Below, piece after piece: positions 53,394 through 64,000 of a stretch of DNA of 64,000 bases. The stretch lies in contig JANATF010000004.1 of the NCBI GenBank assembly GCA_029449245.1, forward strand, positions 1,674,001 through 1,738,000, in the 5' to 3' direction. A program made the translations under genes and the position numbers. Positions within the stretch are counted from its first letter, which is position 1; the number at the start of each line of letters is the position of its first letter. The stretch comes from Mortierella alpina. Its lineage: Eukaryota > Mortierellomycota > Mortierellomycetes > Mortierellales > Mortierellaceae. Under the pieces are notes generated by a model. It did not search any database and was not told where the DNA came from. It was given only the letters and a program-made list of their open reading frames with translations.

Positions 53394-53755
53394 ATACTTT
53401 GGCTGTTTGGGGTTGCCAAGATGGAGGGTGGGCACGACAGCGTTTGGTGTCGTGCTGCCAATTTTACATAGATAGCTGTTTAGCATTGTTGAGCGAATAT
53501 ACAATTACCACCACAACCACAGCCAGCGACCTTACGATCGAGTGAGTCCCTTGACCTGCCAGGTCTCCAGGCAGAACCCGTCTTCCAGGTGCTGGCACAA
53601 GCCACTGCGCCACTTTCCCCTGCGCCTGACATATCGACTGCGGGTGCCAGTGGAAAGTGCGAAGCGAGGTGTGCACGAGATCGGGTTCTTCTTTTTTGTA
53701 TTCTATTTTCCGCATTCATCATCCAGAAGGGGACCGGCATCCGTAGACTGATCCG
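53394..53755. other. NCP1 3' flank and acyltransferase promoter
   Basis: Short space between two genes on the same strand. No TATA box or other element is clear. Confidence 0.4.
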
Positions 53756-55929
53756 ATGGCTGCAGAACAGGTAGAGGACCACATGCAGCAGCATGCTCGC
53801 GATGAGGGCCACGGCGTGCACCTGAGGACGGCGCATGCCAAGAGGGCCGCTCTTGTGCCCCCGATTGCCTCGGCCCTGTCGCCCGTCGCCTCGCCCGTCG
53901 CCTCGCCCGTGTGCTCGCCCGTGTGCTCGCCCGAGTCCTCGCCTGTGGTCTCGCCCTGCTCGCAGCAGTTGCGGCCCAGCCCCTTTTCCATAGTGCCAGT
54001 CACCGTGCCGTCAACCAGTTCGTCCTCGTCATTCTCGTGCTCGTCGACTTCCTGCTCCACCTGCCTCTCGTCGTCCACCGCTCTCTCTTCTCTCGCTTCG
54101 CCCTCGTCCTCCCCACCCGCTCAACCACCCACAGAGAACAAGTGTGTCTGCTGCACCCACACGGATATGACTGTCGCAAAGCTGGATCCTGGAACCCCCA
54201 CCGGCCCTATTTCTCCCTCGGCCTCGGCCTCGTTCTCACCTCCCGCCACCCCACTCTCACAGAAGAAGGGCATCTACTCGGCCACCACCACTACCACCAC
54301 TACCACCACCAAAACGTCGAGTTCCAACAACTCTTCTAGCGCAACGCTCATGGATGAATCCACCACGACCACCCACCACTCAGAGACCAGTACCAAGACG
54401 TCCTCGCACCCTCGCCGGCTCGGCCCCAAGATGAACCCCATCTACAAGGGTCTACGAGCCATCGTCTGGGCCTTGTACTTCAACCTGGGAGCGTCTCTTA
54501 TATCGATGACTCAAGTACTGTCGATGCCTCTGGCGTTGATTGCTCCAGGGGTCTACCACTGGCACATCAGCAGAACCCAGGGTCACTTTGGGGCTTTCCT
54601 GCTCAGGATGAACCAACTCTTTGCGCCCTCAGATATTGTCTTGACAGGGGACGAGAGTGTCCGGGGAATCGTCAAGGTCTACAAAGGACGAAACCTGAAG
54701 GAGGCTGGTGAGGCGTACGGCGGTCATGGAGACGACATTATTCTGGACATGCCCGAAAGGATGGTTTTCATCGCGAACCACCAGGTAACAGCGCATCAAA
54801 GTCTGCACCCGTTTGAGCTTTGCCCTCTACACGCACACATCAACGCACACACACACCTACACATGTTTCTACACATACACCTCCATTTTTGGAAGGGCCA
54901 GGCTGATGATCAAAGGACTGGCCAGCAAGAAAAGAAATGATTGACGCACTGTGGTCTCCCTTCCTTCCTCTGTACCCCTATGCGCATTGTTCGTCTCCTT
55001 TGCTCAAGTGACCTGTGGATACAATTAGCATTCGCAGAGCATTTCCCCCCGCCAATCCCGCTAATGCAATGATTTGTTCCCGGACTCAATAGATCTACTC
55101 GGACTGGATGTACCTCTGGTGCTTCTCCTATTTCGCAGAGAAGCACAGGGCCCTGAAGATTATTCTTCGAGGCGACCTGACCTGGATCCCTGTCTTTGGC
55201 TGGTAACCTATTAGCGCTAAATCTTGGGCTGTCACATGCTGGGAGCCTGAGCGGGTTTTTTTCGCCCTTCAACTCCTGGGCAGCGGTTTTCATTATCATG
55301 TTATTCACTTTTGCTGGGAAATGCCAAGCATTGGTCAATTGTGCTATTGTCCCCCCTGCTCGAGCATTATCGCAGTGTGCACTGTGTGCAACAGAAACTA
55401 ACACCGTACCCTCACGTTTACTTTATCATGCCTACTCTATGTCGTACGATGCTGTGCCTCAATTTTCTTCCCCCTCGATCTTGGCCTATACTTCAACCTT
55501 GGCATCCCTTCGATTGTGATCCACAGGGTATGTGCCTTGGGATGACAATGACCACGTCGACAAGTTTGCACTGCTCGTGTTGTATTCATGTACATCTTGA
55601 GTAACCCCTCCTCACTCACTTTTGCTCTGCTCCTTTTTTATTTATCGGGAATAGGGTATGCGTTTCTTTGACTTTATCTTTTTGAAACGTACTGACTGGG
55701 CTCACGACAGACGTGCGATTGAGGAGAACCTGGGTCGCGTCAAGGAAAAGGATCCACTCTGGCTCGTAGTCTTTCCTGAAGGAACAGTTGTCTCCAAGGA
55801 AACACGTCTGCGATCTGTTGCCTTTTCAAAGAAGGCTGGTCTTGTAAGATTTGCGTGACTCTGTGCTGAAGGAGTTAGGAGTTGTAAGAGACAAGAAAAG
55901 CATCGACCTCCATTTCTGACAATATTGTT

Positions 55930-55961
<32 letters not shown>

Positions 55962-56492
55962 CTTGGTTGCTAGTCTGATCACCGCCATGTGTTGCTTCCA
56001 AGAACCAGCGGCCTGTTTGTCTGCATCAACAAGCTGCGTGGATCAGTCGAATACTTGTACGACGCAACAGTTGGCTATTCGAACGTTGAGTATGGCGAGA
56101 TCCCACAAGAGCTTTACCCTTTACCAGGACTTTATGTCAACAAGGCACATCCCAAGGAGATCAACATGCATCTGCGTCGGTTTGCGATCAAGGATATCCC
56201 CACGTCAGAGCCCGAGTTTGTGGAATGGGTCCGAGCTCGGTGGGTGGAAAAGGATGAGCTGCTGGAAGAGTTTTATACCAAGGGCCGATTCCCATCACAA
56301 CTGACGGCCGAGGACATTGGTGAGAAGGAGACCAAGAAGGCAGGAGGTTCATCTGAAGGACAGAGTGTCAGGATCCCGCTCAAAGCTCGAGGCATGATGG
56401 ACTACCTCATGCCCTCGGTCATGAACCTGATTGCCCTGCCTGTACTGGCTTTTGCGATGAGATATGCGATGCAGCAAGCATCGTCGGGTTGA
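53756..56492 (+). CDS. LPLAT-family acyltransferase (LCLAT1/AGPAT5-like)
   Basis: Acylates lysophospholipids (lysophosphatidate or lysocardiolipin type) at the ER. Exons 53756-54784, 55093-55202, a single base at 55527, 55655-55843 and 55974-56492; 615 residues. The catalytic motif NHQ/IYSD (His342-x4-Asp347) is split by the first intron. Then follow DLTWIPVFGWGMRFFDFIFLKR, VFPEGT (about 420) and HVLLPRTSGLF, which fit the LCLAT1/AGPAT5 branch. A TM pair precedes the motif (AIVWALYFNLGASLISM / LSMPLALIAPGVYHW) and one ends the protein. The first 225 residues are Ser/Thr/Pro repeats (SPVASPVASP, CSPVCSP), so a start at 54349 or 54431 is possible. The 1-nt exon is needed to keep GWGMRF in frame. 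The last intron carries a T30 tract at 55932-55961. Confidence 0.87.
55527..55527 (+). other. Candidate single-nucleotide exon of the acyltransferase
   Basis: Exon 2 ends ..GGC TG at 55202 (donor GTAACC) and the next homologous exon starts GGT ATG at 55655; joined directly they are out of frame by one missing G. Between them a good acceptor (TGATCCACAG, ending 55526) is followed by one G and then a strong donor GTATGT at 55528, so a 1-nt exon would supply exactly that base. Confidence 0.45.
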
Positions 56493-57181
56493 TTTTATTA
56501 TCTTTTTAGAACCCTAGTTGTATAGTGACGAGTGCTATTTAGAGCAAAAAACGAGGAGCAGAGACTGTATTGCGCATGGATACGTGTGAGTATATAACAC
56601 CCACGCTTCGTTTCATTGAACTCTGTTGTTGCCAGCTCATCTGTCGGCTGGGTTGGCTCCGCCTTGAGATAGAACTGAGAAGAATTGAAAGTGCGCAGAG
56701 TGCAAATGTCCAATTTGCATGTGCAAACCGATCGCCGAAATAGCCAACAGTAAGGTGCTGTAGAGAGACATCTACAAACAAGCGTGGAAAAAACAACTCG
56801 CGCAACGTGGAAGGAGAGGGAGCCAGTCTCGACACATGCACGGGTGCGCTGGTTGTGACTTGAGAGCACACGTTTGCCGGGTGCCGGTGCCCTGTACCCA
56901 TGGAATTTTATCTCCGAGGAGGACGTGCTGCTGCAGAGACTGGGCTGCACTGCTGTGGGTGGGTGAACATTCAGCCCTGGCTGTGGCAGCGCCGAGTGTG
57001 CGTTATCTGCAGATGTCATTCGTCATGTCGTGTCAATATCTCTCCTTTCTTTTCCTCTTTGCGTGCATAGATACCATTGCCACTCGTCCGGCTCACGTCC
57101 ACATCCCCTCGCACTTGCAGCAGGCTCTCCTTCCTCTTTACTCCACCGTTACTGGCACCATTGTCGAGCGAGAGTAGCATC
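56493..57181. other. Intergenic before the DDHD phospholipase
   Basis: Contains the 3' flank of the acyltransferase and the C/T-rich leader of the next gene (57040-57180). No gene is supported. Confidence 0.45.
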
Positions 57182-60100
57182 ATGTCCACTTCCGACGACA
57201 CTGCAGTCCTTGGTGACACCACCTCTGCCACAACAGCAACAGGCACAGCCCCATCCGACTCGCCATTGAACACTGCCCCATCTGGCAGCACCTCGTCCTC
57301 TTCCTCGTCTACACATTCCGAGACCCCTGCAGAGTCGACTTCGGCGGATCAGTACCGTAGGGACCACCACGCCTAATCCTTCTCATGACTCTTTTCGTCT
57401 CTGGTTTTTACATCAACTCATCAATGCATCTCTCCCCCTTATGTATGTAGCTCACCATGTCATCTTTGTCGTGCACGGAATGGGTCGCCAGCTGGAGGAA
57501 TTCGGAAACTATGAGCGCAACGGTAAAAACAGCGCTTTTTTTTTTTTTTTTTTTTTAGCTGCACACGCCTTTATCGTCCCGCGTTCTTGACAACCCCTTG
57601 CAAACATCTTTCTGCACGTGAACAACCACAGTGAGCTATCTGGTCGAGAACACAAAGGCCGTGCTGCAAAGCCAGTTCCACGAGCTCAAGACCGATGTGC
57701 ACATCATCCCCATCGAGTGGCACGCAAAGCTACATAGCATGGTCGATGAGCGCATGGCCCTGTCCTCGCTCCGGACTGTCCCTAAAGGTACTGGGACAAA
57801 ACACGCCTCGCCAGTTCCTATGTGGATACCGCCTTTGCTAATACCCAGTTCAATGTCATGTCCCTTAGTACGTTTGGTCATGAACGACTACTTTGCCGAC
57901 ATCCTATATTGTAAGAGCAACTCGAAAGTCTTTAGCGACCTTGGACCGCGCCACCTGTTTTGCATCTGAACGCAGTCTAACACGTTCGATACATCGTTGT
58001 TAGATTTCAACAACCACTTTGGGACAGAGATCATCCGCATGATAGTGGAAGAACTTAACGAGGCCTACGACGCCTTTCTTGCCAAGCATCCGGATTTCAA
58101 TGGCAAGATCTCGGTCTACGCACTGTCGCTCGGCGGAGTGGCCATGTTTGATATCCTCACCTGTTTAGATGACGACGACGAGGACACCAGCCAGACTGAC
58201 ACAAAAGGAGCAGAGACCAAGGATCAGGACCAGGACCCATCTCGGTCAGGAGCAAAGGATAGCCAGGAACCAAACGTGAAGCGACCTCGCATCCGAAAGC
58301 AGGACCAGCCAAAGTTCCGGGCTGTCGTGCCCAAGCTTAAATTTAGGCCCGATTACCTATTTACCGTTGGATCTCCCGTTGGTAGGCAATCGCAGACCAC
58401 CCTTAGTCACCCATATGCCTTTGCTTGGGTGAATATTGACATGCATATCCACCTTGCCTGAATCATAGGTGCTGTGATGGTGATGCGTAACCTTGACTGG
58501 GAGACGTTCCACCCTCCAGACGACATCATCCACCACAACCTCTTCCACCCTTTCGACCCTCTGGGCTACAGGATCGAACCTCTGATTGACCCTGTCTTTG
58601 CTGGAATTCCGGCAGTGACCGTAACATCCTACAGCAACTCACAACTCTTTCCTTCCATCTCCCTACCCTCACTTCCGTCTCTACTTCCAATGGGTACCAT
58701 TTCGTCCTTCTGGGAGAACCGTGTCCCGACTCTGCCGAGACCCTCTATGCCACTGTTCCCTAATCTCATTCAAATGACACAATCACTGGGTGCAGGGCGA
58801 TGGTTGTCAGGCAGCAGTACTGGCGGAAACGGGCTCGAGGAAGACAGCGGAGCAAGCGGGAATGTCTCCAAAAACAGTGGTACTGAGGAGGATGGCGGGG
58901 ACAGCAGTCCGACAGATATCTCGACATCTGCTGATGAGGACAATAGTCAACAGAACGATGGACAAGTCCCAGGGCGAAGTGTGAGGAACGATCGTGATGC
59001 CATGATTGTTGATGGCGACGCGTCTGTGACGGAGTACATGATCGCGGCCACTACGGCCACCTACCTGGATCAAGGTGAGGGACCAAACAGGCTTGCAGAT
59101 TCTGAGACGTATCACGACAGAACAACAGGATTACATGCGCAAGCTACGTCGTCCAAACGGCCTAGTCTGGGCCCTCGGACAATCAGCAGTCGGATCGAAG
59201 TTGAGGAAGATGACCAAAGACAGTACCAACAGACAATGCCCAAAGTGACTGAAGACAGGAACTCCACATTACAAATGGAGTATTACTTGGGCATGGAGGG
59301 GGCTGCGACCGCCGAGGAGAGGGCACGCGGCCTGGGTGCGAAATCGGACGTTGTTCAAGAGTCCATGGTCCGATCCCTCCCCTCAGATTCTTCGTGCTTG
59401 CCCAGGAGCCCGAACTCGCCTAAGGATAGCGGCAATCCTGCCGAAAATGAAAACGTACTCAAGCGTGCAGATGAGACTGTGACGGAAGGGGAGAGCAACC
59501 AAAAGCAGGAGGGCGTGCGAGCGATCTCGGAGTCTTTGTCGTCGCTAGGATCAGAGGCTGCAGCGCCAACATCAGCTACAGCACCGAAGGCTGAAAAACA
59601 CCCGAGTTCTTCGCGCGTGGTGCATGTGGAGGGACGGCCGACAAAGGTACCCTACCGCATTGATCATGTACTGCAAGAGTCGACCGTCGATCAGTACACG
59701 AACGAGTACCTTTTGGGCATGCGAAGTCATTTCCGCTATTGGGGAAACAGGTATGAACGCTTCCAATATTCTCTTTTACTACGGGTTCTTTGATATGCCA
59801 AGAATGATTTCTCTAAATGGCCACGGATTTCTTTTTTCTTAGGGACGTCGCATATCACATTCTCAGAACTATGCTTCAGCCAACCCCGATTTCAGAGGAC
59901 GAGGTCGTGCTCGATTTGAAGCTGAGCATGCCTACGCCTGTGACGACGAGTAAAGGCGCCAAGGAAGCGGCAGAATCCAAGGCCAAGGCGACGGCTCGAT
60001 CACGAAATGGCACATCTGGAGTAGCTGACCAAGAGACCAAAAAGCAGAATCGTATGTCGTTTACTTTCTCGTTCTTTGGAGGACAAGCCGATAGCACCAC

Positions 60101-60533
60101 GCCGGTGGCGTCGGAGGAAGACTTGATGCGAGAGCAGCAGCAGCGAAGGCAGCAGGAGGAAGCGGACGAGGATTTAGCCATGATGGACGAAGAAGGAGAG
60201 TTGTTTGGATACCGGTATTCAGATTTGGACATGAACCACAGCGCTAATGCCAGCTCCTTATCAAAGGCGTCGTCTGCAACATTGTTCCAAAACTCTCCCT
60301 TTGCCGCGAGTGCGTACGCATCCGATCTGAACAGCAACAGCAGCAACGCTGACAACCATGGGTACAGTAGTACGAAGAGACGCATCAGCCTGCAATCCGT
60401 CAAGAGCAGCGGCAAAATTGTGACAGCAGCAACGTCGTCGGTGGCATTTGAAGAGGGCGTGGTCCTCGTTCCCGATCTAGCTCGCCCGGCCAAGCTGCAT
60501 CACCGATCGTCCCGAGTCGAGGAGAAGCAGTAG
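57182..60533 (+). CDS. DDHD-domain phospholipase A1 (PA-PLA1 / DDHD1-like)
   Basis: These intracellular lipases remove the sn-1 chain of phosphatidate and related lipids at ER, Golgi or mitochondria. Exons: 57182-57356, 57451-57522, 57632-57787, 57869-57910, 58004-58381, 58469-59750, 59843-60533; 931 residues, in frame. The lipase core shows HVIFVVHGMG (62-69) and the nucleophile elbow VYALSLGG with Ser190; the first Gly of G-x-S-x-G is Ala here. The DDHD part has FTVGSPVGAVMVMR, NLFHPFDPLGYRIEPL (His301, Asp304), then, after about 350 residues of Ser/Glu-rich insertion, YRIDHVLQES, MRSHFRYWGNRDVAYHIL, supplying the remaining Asp and His residues of the signature. The C-terminal 200 residues are low-complexity. 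Intron 2 carries a T21 tract (57536-57556). It lies 690 bp downstream of the acyltransferase. Confidence 0.9.
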
Positions 60534-61587
60534 GCCAATCCGTTTTTGTAAAGAGCACTCTCGCATTGCAGCAGGGAACGAATACAACGTTAAAACAAGA
60601 CTTTTGAAATGATGGAGCCGGATTACAGGTTTGAGCACGCTTTCAAGCTGCATGCTGTCGGATAAACCACATGTTGTTACGCTCATTGCTACCAGCCTTC
60701 CCAAATCGGGCCAGAGCTCCCATGAGCGATTAGATCGGGAAGCACGCAGCTTCGTGACAGGAGGGACGGAGACGGTTGCTTACCATACTCCCAGTGTTGA
60801 TCGTGCATCTGGCGCCCAAGACAACGCGAGCGCACATGCCTCTCGTGCTCCCTTCCCATGATGCAGAACGTGAACACAAACGGCAAACGAGTAAACAAAT
60901 CCCTTCCCTCGTGCTTGTGCCGAGTGTGCGCAGACATGATACCAATTCTTGGGTTATGCTTCGCTCATGCCTTGCCTTGGTGCACTCGCACCACGCATAC
61001 ATGATACAGCAACAACAAACAAAAAGAAACATAAGTCTTTCCTCGTCCGCATACATGCGGTGTCTCTCCTTTGGCCTTATCGGTTTCCCTTGGCTCACCC
61101 TTGACAAATACGCCTCTGTCTCCCGCCCTGTCCCAGTGCTCCCACTCGGTCTCTTTATGTGCACTCCGTGCCGCCGCTCGCAGTACCTGAGCGAGTACTT
61201 TCTTTTTCTTTTTTTCACTCGCCGCCTTTTTTTTTTTGGACCTTCAGCCGTCCCTCCCCTCTCGCACTCATGCCATTCATGCAAAAGTTGGGAGACAGTA
61301 CAAATATCCTGCGCGATATATCTTAACGTCCCACGAGTTCCCCATGCTCACTGTCAAGAAGTGCCATTTTGTTTATATACCAGCCACCTTGTGCTTCTTT
61401 TCTTTTCCTTCTTTCACCCCCCTGCTCAACCTTCTCTCCGAACTCCTACATATGCCTTTGCCTTGACCTTCGCCTCTTCATTCTATCAACAAACCACTGC
61501 TTCTTTTTTCTTTTTTTTCCTTCTTCACCTTCATTTCCTACCTCTTGTTTTTTTTATCTTTAGCGTGAGTTTTAAGAAATTTTTATT
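60534..61587. other. Intergenic, long C/T-rich leader of the next gene
   Basis: From about 61190 to 61587 the plus strand is strongly pyrimidine-rich with several T runs, a typical fungal promoter and leader. The minus-strand frames opposite are basic, low-complexity shadows. Confidence 0.45.
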
Positions 61588-64000
61588 ATGTATAGCCCAT
61601 TGTCCCACCAGCACTCGTCCTTCTTGACAACAAACAACGGCCACGGTCCTTCGTCCACGGCCCATCCCTCGTTCCCTTCCTCGTCCGGACTCCAAACCTA
61701 TCACATCCCTGCCAATTCTTCCTCAGCCATGCTCGCCGCAGATGATTTTGCTCGGCTCTGTCTGAGCCCACTCCAGAGTCTACCGCACGCCGCAGACGAC
61801 CATCATTACACTACGCAGAATACCTCTGCCACCACCACAGCGAGCAGGAAAATCCGTGCGAGCCCTATGCTTCTGTTGAACGACCGGAACGTTGACCAAG
61901 AATTGAAACTGATTGCGAGAAAACTGGTCAAGAAGCAGAGAAGTGACGAGGGGAGCGCCTCAGGACTCAGTCTTTTTGTCATCCTGCCCGTGGCGACGAG
62001 CCGCAACGACATCTTTGGGAACCATCCGTTTGGGGGCAGTCGTATAAGCAGCAGCAGCAACAACAACAGCAAAACAAATAACCGTGGGCTCTATGCGGCC
62101 GCAGAGCAAGAGTTTCGACTCTATTTCTTGTGTGACTATGGAGGACGAGAGGACACTTCGCCGAAACTGCACATCTGTGATTATAACAACAACACGCCTC
62201 AACCTTGGGGGGATGTGGATATGGACGTTGATGGTGAGAGTGGACTCGGCCCTGAACAACAACAGCAACAACAACAAGAGAGTCAACATCATCATGCGCA
62301 ACCAGAGCATGGACATGCGTTAAGAGACCTGGATGATTTTTTGCTGACGCATGCGATCCCAATGCTGAGTCTCTTACGTGCAGTTCAGGACAATATGGAT
62401 GTGCACATGCCCGGGACCGCAGCATCAGACCCTTTGTTGGCAGGACGGATCCGGAGTGCGATTCGGTTCCTGGCTGTGGGCGTCCATGAGGAATTGATCG
62501 AGTTTCAGGAAAGCCCGTCACCCAGCGAGGAAGAGTGTGACGATTACGAGTCCTGTCTGTTGGAGGGAGATTTTCTAGAGAGCACAGCAACAGCAGCAGC
62601 AGCAGCGGACAATAACAGCAACAACAGCAACCCTGTCGGGATCGCAAGTGGAGGCGGGGCACTTTGTCAGATGAGTAATCCCATGATGCTTGGGGACGGG
62701 ATCTTGTGGATGTGTCGGGCTCACAATGAGATGTACTGCAAGGCCCCCGCTGCGAACCGATTGCGATTGTTTATCAAGAGCAGAGGAGGAGATTGTATCC
62801 CTATGGAGAAGAGTGCCGAGATTCAGCTGTATACCCGAGAGGACGCGGACGAGTTTTATTCGATGGTGTGCGAATACCAGTGTGTGATGAAACTGAAGAT
62901 CAGTCTTGCTTGGCCTGGTGGAGTGACAGTGGAGGATCTGTGGCGGTTGTGTGAGGTGGTGCATGCATCGACGTTGAGGGAGCTGACTCTGGACTGCAAT
63001 GTAGAGGCAGGCGGTCAGGAACAAGGTGGTAGCAAAACGACCGTCCCTAAACCGGGATTTAGACCGTTGCTGGGTATCCTCTGCCGGATAGGATTTGTCT
63101 CTTTGACGGTCGAGAACCACGCAGGCGACATCTTTCCAGGAGGGATCCCTGTTCAGATCCGGGGCAGGTTGGAGGACTTTTCGCTAAAGGCATTCAGGGA
63201 TGCAGGGGAGAACTTGGTCGTTGTGCCCGAGAACCTTTCGCTCAAGAAACTCACGTTCCGAAACTGGCTTCATTATCCTGACCACGACGGCTTTGCTTCG
63301 GTTTTCAAGTGCTGTCCTAATCTGCAAGAGATCGAGACCGAGACGGAGGTCTTTGACCGGATGTTTGTGGGGCTGCAGCTCGCCACAAACAACACTCTGG
63401 GCAAGCTGTCGTTCTTGCACATCTTGCAATCGTACCGTGAACAAGCAGCGGTCAGTCTGACTCGGCTGGAAGGTGGTGAACCAGCGATGCTTCGAGTGCA
63501 GCGCAGGACCAGTCGAATGATGAACCCGATCCTAGCACGCTTTACTGGGCTAGAGAATTTTTCGTCCCTAGCCTGTATACAGATGTGGGAGCATACAGAG
63601 CTGTTGCATGGTCTCGTTTATAATAACATCCCCACCTTGGAGAGCCTGGAATTCGCCTGCAGGACCGACTACCTGCCAGCCATGTGGTCCTTTTTGGTGC
63701 AGGAACTAGACCAGGCTCAACAAAGCTTGGCCGTAAACGATGCAGCAGCGGACACTGTATCGGAGACCGAGTTTGACGAAGATGATGAGGAGGAGGAAGA
63801 GGAGAGAATGATCGAGCAGAAGGAGGCGGTCAGGCTTCGATTGATGGACGAGCGCGGCATGAACGGTCTCGAATCCGTTTGCCCACAGCAAGTGGACCTG
63901 ACCTCTCTTGTGTTGCGGACCTACGATGCCACCTTCCGCCCTTACCTCAAGACTCTCGGCCAGGTTGCGACGACACTCCGTTTTGAGCAAGAGTTTGTCA
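61588..64000 (+). CDS. Large RNI/LRR-like protein, 3' end outside the window
   Basis: One uninterrupted frame runs from the ATG at 61588 to the right edge (804 codons so far, no intron). Residues 125-180 contain LSLFVILPVAT and, after an Asn/Ser run, EFRLYFLCDYG, an N-terminal signature I associate from memory with a large family of LRR proteins in Mortierella-type fungi. A poly-Gln/His run (about 62254-62300) and a poly-Ala/Asn run (about 62583-62625) follow. From residue 370 the sequence has a leucine-rich, ribonuclease-inhibitor-like rhythm (TLRELTLDCNV, LKKLTFRNW, CPNLQEIETETE, IPTLESLEFAC), and an acidic DEDDEEEEEEE stretch lies near residue 730. It is most likely a protein-interaction scaffold or immune/recognition-type LRR protein. 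The true stop codon is not visible. Confidence 0.7.
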   Translation, partial: MYSPLSHQHSSFLTTNNGHGPSSTAHPSFPSSSGLQTYHIPANSSSAMLAADDFARLCLSPLQSLPHAADDHHYTTQNTSATTTASRKIRASPMLLLNDRNVDQELKLIARKLVKKQRSDEGSASGLSLFVILPVATSRNDIFGNHPFGGSRISSSSNNNSKTNNRGLYAAAEQEFRLYFLCDYGGREDTSPKLHICDYNNNTPQPWGDVDMDVDGESGLGPEQQQQQQQESQHHHAQPEHGHALRDLDDFLLTHAIPMLSLLRAVQDNMDVHMPGTAASDPLLAGRIRSAIRFLAVGVHEELIEFQESPSPSEEECDDYESCLLEGDFLESTATAAAAADNNSNNSNPVGIASGGGALCQMSNPMMLGDGILWMCRAHNEMYCKAPAANRLRLFIKSRGGDCIPMEKSAEIQLYTREDADEFYSMVCEYQCVMKLKISLAWPGGVTVEDLWRLCEVVHASTLRELTLDCNVEAGGQEQGGSKTTVPKPGFRPLLGILCRIGFVSLTVENHAGDIFPGGIPVQIRGRLEDFSLKAFRDAGENLVVVPENLSLKKLTFRNWLHYPDHDGFASVFKCCPNLQEIETETEVFDRMFVGLQLATNNTLGKLSFLHILQSYREQAAVSLTRLEGGEPAMLRVQRRTSRMMNPILARFTGLENFSSLACIQMWEHTELLHGLVYNNIPTLESLEFACRTDYLPAMWSFLVQELDQAQQSLAVNDAAADTVSETEFDEDDEEEEEERMIEQKEAVRLRLMDERGMNGLESVCPQQVDLTSLVLRTYDATFRPYLKTLGQVATTLRFEQEFV

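Noticed and set aside
55932-55961. T30 tract as a second retro-insertion (likewise 34085-34109, 41979-41995 and 57536-57556)
   Set aside because: No direct repeats flank any of these tracts, so microsatellite growth is the simpler reading.
60730-61627. Overlapping frames of 184 and 283 codons on opposite strands
   Set aside because: Both arise from a C/T-rich leader; the translations are low-complexity and unrelated to any family.
1-64000. tRNA, rRNA or other structured RNA genes
   Set aside because: No T-arm (GGTTCGAATCC-type) or promoter-box pair was noticed on either strand. A covariance-model scan could not be run, so small RNAs may be missed.

Overview
The window is nuclear DNA of a fungus. 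Genes are split by short introns (mostly 60-130 nt, GT...AG, several with a CTAAC/CTAAT-type branch site), there are TATA boxes and C/T-rich leaders, and the proteins are fungal (ATP synthase subunit h, NADPH-P450 reductase, a Kre9/Knh1-like wall protein, an NDR-group kinase). A GT10 fucosyltransferase, a stand-alone cold-shock-domain protein and a long RNI/LRR-like protein at the right edge fit an early-diverging lineage, most likely Mortierellomycotina. That placement is inference. No window-wide search could be run; all gene models were spliced by hand and checked for reading frame.

Layout. 1-7.2 kb: uracil-DNA glycosylase, a repeat-rich gap holding a small bacterial-type cold-shock gene, then a divergent pair (a small membrane protein and MIX23). 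7.4-14.1 kb: a very large gamma-tubulin complex protein convergent with the clamp-loader subunit Rfc3/RFC5. 14.1-31 kb: accessory sequence with a GT10 fucosyltransferase, a secreted orphan, diverged repeats, a broken DUF6589-like gene, a TVP38/TMEM64 protein, a decayed MULE transposase, two inverted-repeat elements and a secreted 8-cysteine protein. 31-48.7 kb: a two-TM orphan divergent from ATP14, a K/Q-rich membrane protein, pirin, tafazzin divergent from a uS10-like protein, a kinase joined to a CRIB-like segment, a mitochondrial RRM-like protein with an in-frame stop, and a GPI-type wall protein. 50.5-64 kb: NADPH-cytochrome P450 reductase, an LPLAT-family acyltransferase, a DDHD phospholipase, and a long open frame running off the right edge.

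The right half is rich in membrane-lipid enzymes: tafazzin (cardiolipin remodelling), an LCLAT1/AGPAT-like acyltransferase and, immediately downstream on the same strand, a DDHD-type phospholipase A1, which would catalyse opposite steps on phosphatidate. Mitochondrial proteins (MIX23, ATP14, tafazzin, the RRM-like protein) also recur.

The most notable points are: the CRIB-NDR kinase architecture; an apparent 1-nt exon in the acyltransferase; a 19-nt exon carrying the catalytic motif of tafazzin; a bare poly(A) insertion with a 12-bp target-site duplication; a 393-bp element whose terminal repeats are themselves hairpins; and a uS10-fold protein without its ribosomal loop.
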